5,542 nt of DNA, taken from JBNKDD01 sp050288085 (GTDB taxonomy: Bacteria; Chloroflexota; Anaerolineae; Aggregatilineales; UBA3940). A program made the translations under genes and the position numbers. The notes below the pieces were generated by a model that was not told the DNA's origin, made no database searches, and worked only from the letters and a program-made list of their open reading frames with translations. Numbering within the stretch: the stretch's first letter is position 1; every line of letters starts with the position of its first letter. Positions 5,065 to 5,542 of the stretch are shown piece by piece. Location of the stretch: positions 1 through 5,542 of the forward strand of contig JBNKDD010000344.1 in the NCBI GenBank assembly GCA_050288085.1. The letters run 5' to 3'.

Positions 5065-5297
5065 GTACGATTAGCTTAAGGATACCTGATTCCCTACATC
5101 AGCGAGTCCGTGAATTGGCAGATCAGGACAACGTGTCGATCAACCAATTTGTCACGCTGGCACTGAACGAAAAAATATCTGCACTGGATACCGAAACTTA
5201 CCTGGCTGCTCGGGCCAAGCGTGGCAGCCGCCAGAAGTTCGAGGCCGCGCTGGCTCAGGTTCCTGACGTAGAGCCGGATGAAGCAGATCGACTATAG
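5061..5297 (+). CDS. RHH antitoxin (HicB/CopG-like) of the PIN toxin
   Basis: This is a 78-residue protein. The N-terminal STISLRIPDSLHQRVRELADQDNVSINQFVTLALNEK (2-39) has the ribbon-helix-helix plan: a short beta-strand of alternating residues, a helix, a turn, and a second helix with the SINQF motif seen in HicB/Arc-like antitoxins. The C-terminal part (YLAARAKRGSRQKFEAALAQVPDVEPDEADRL) is the acidic, flexible tail that usually wraps and blocks the PIN toxin. It starts with an ATG overlapping the toxin stop, with GGAGAG at 5050-5055, 5 nt upstream. As an RHH dimer it would bind the palindrome at 4616-4643 and repress the operon together with the toxin; this is inferred from the family. It matches the antitoxin partners typically annotated beside COG1569 PIN proteins. 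Confidence 0.88.
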   Translation: MSTISLRIPDSLHQRVRELADQDNVSINQFVTLALNEKISALDTETYLAARAKRGSRQKFEAALAQVPDVEPDEADRL

Positions 5298-5315
5298 GGA
5301 TCGATCTGGGCTTTT
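5284..5315 (+). terminator. Possible terminator after the antitoxin gene
   Basis: CAGATCGA (5284-5291) pairs perfectly with TCGATCTG (5301-5308) around a 9-nt loop that contains the antitoxin stop codon, and CTTTT follows at 5311-5315. The stem is only half G+C and the T-run is short, so termination may be partial. A protein-binding palindrome is an alternative. Confidence 0.45.
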
Positions 5316-5320
5316 ATAAT
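5315..5320 (+). promoter_or_regulatory. Candidate -10 box for the lipoprotein gene
   Basis: A consensus TATAAT sits 34 bases before the GTG start at 5354. No good -35 is found at 16-18 bp upstream, so the call rests on the -10 alone. Confidence 0.35.
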
Positions 5321-5353
5321 CAAATATGAGTTCGAGGGTGTGGGAGGGGACTG

Positions 5354-5542
5354 GTGAGCAGATCGCCAAAAGCTGCATTATGCGTGTTTGTGCTGGGCTT
5401 AATACTTCTGCTGGCAGGTTGCAGTAGGGGTGAATCTCCGACCGCGCTTCCTTCTACAGAGATGCCACCTGACCGCCCAGATGAAACACCAACCCCTGTA
5501 CTGGTATCTGGTACATCTGCCGGGCAGGCGTTGGCGGACTTC
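5354..5542 (+). CDS. Putative lipoprotein, N-terminal part (runs off window)
   Basis: The first 63 codons are present and the frame is open to the window edge. The N-terminus is a lipoprotein signal peptide: positively charged start (MSRSPK), hydrophobic core ALCVFVLGLILLL, and lipobox L20-A21-G22-C23, with C23 as the lipidated residue after cleavage. The next 30 or so residues are rich in P, T, S, E and D (SRGESPTALPSTEMPPDRPD and onward), a flexible linker typical of exported lipoproteins that tether a binding or enzymatic domain to the membrane. The start is GTG at 5354; GGGAGGGG (5342-5349) is a strong Shine-Dalgarno, and an in-frame TGA at 5327 blocks any longer form. What follows the linker is outside the window, so function cannot be assigned. 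Its own promoter seems likely, separate from the toxin-antitoxin operon. Confidence 0.8.
   Translation, partial: MSRSPKAALCVFVLGLILLLAGCSRGESPTALPSTEMPPDRPDETPTPVLVSGTSAGQALADF

Overview
The window looks like a piece of a moderately GC-rich bacterial chromosome. The 5S rRNA, GTAGGGGC-type palindromes, an IS110-family element, a TIR/receiver signalling protein and a PIN/RHH toxin-antitoxin pair together suggest a Chloroflexota-like organism. That assignment rests on general resemblance and is only tentative.

Region 1 (1-205) is the tail of an rRNA operon: 23S-5S spacer, 5S rRNA (about 32-155) and a hairpin-plus-T terminator. Region 2 (206-620) has no intact gene. It holds a start-less open frame that reads like a protein remnant (about 206-410), two adjacent REP-like hairpins (413-455) and a further run of strong hairpins (481-612). 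Region 3 (622-1920) is an IS110-family (DEDD) insertion sequence, whose transposase Shine-Dalgarno is buried in a hairpin. An 11-bp direct repeat flanks it, but the true left end is unclear: IS110 elements need a noncoding end large enough for a bridge RNA, and the repeat-bounded unit leaves only 72 nt between the left repeat and the start codon. Region 4 (1955-2668) is an ECF/CbiO-type ABC ATPase left directly behind the IS, with no partner gene visible.

Region 5 (2774-5297) is the most interesting part, a run of signalling and conflict-type genes on the + strand. First comes a receiver / beta-rich / TIR fusion. It is followed by a small AT-rich receiver-like protein with an HSxNP motif, which resembles the cyclic-phosphate-processing receiver (cREC) family; near-identical 16-bp direct repeats bracket it. 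Last is a PIN-domain toxin overlapping its RHH antitoxin by 4 nt. A perfect 10-bp inverted repeat covers the toxin start and a TATAAT box, consistent with autoregulation and possibly leaderless translation. Region 6 (5354-end) starts a lipoprotein that runs off the window.

The arrangement suggests an accessory island beside an rRNA operon. A phosphorylation-controlled TIR effector may act together with a cREC-like protein, but this functional link is inferred from adjacency alone.
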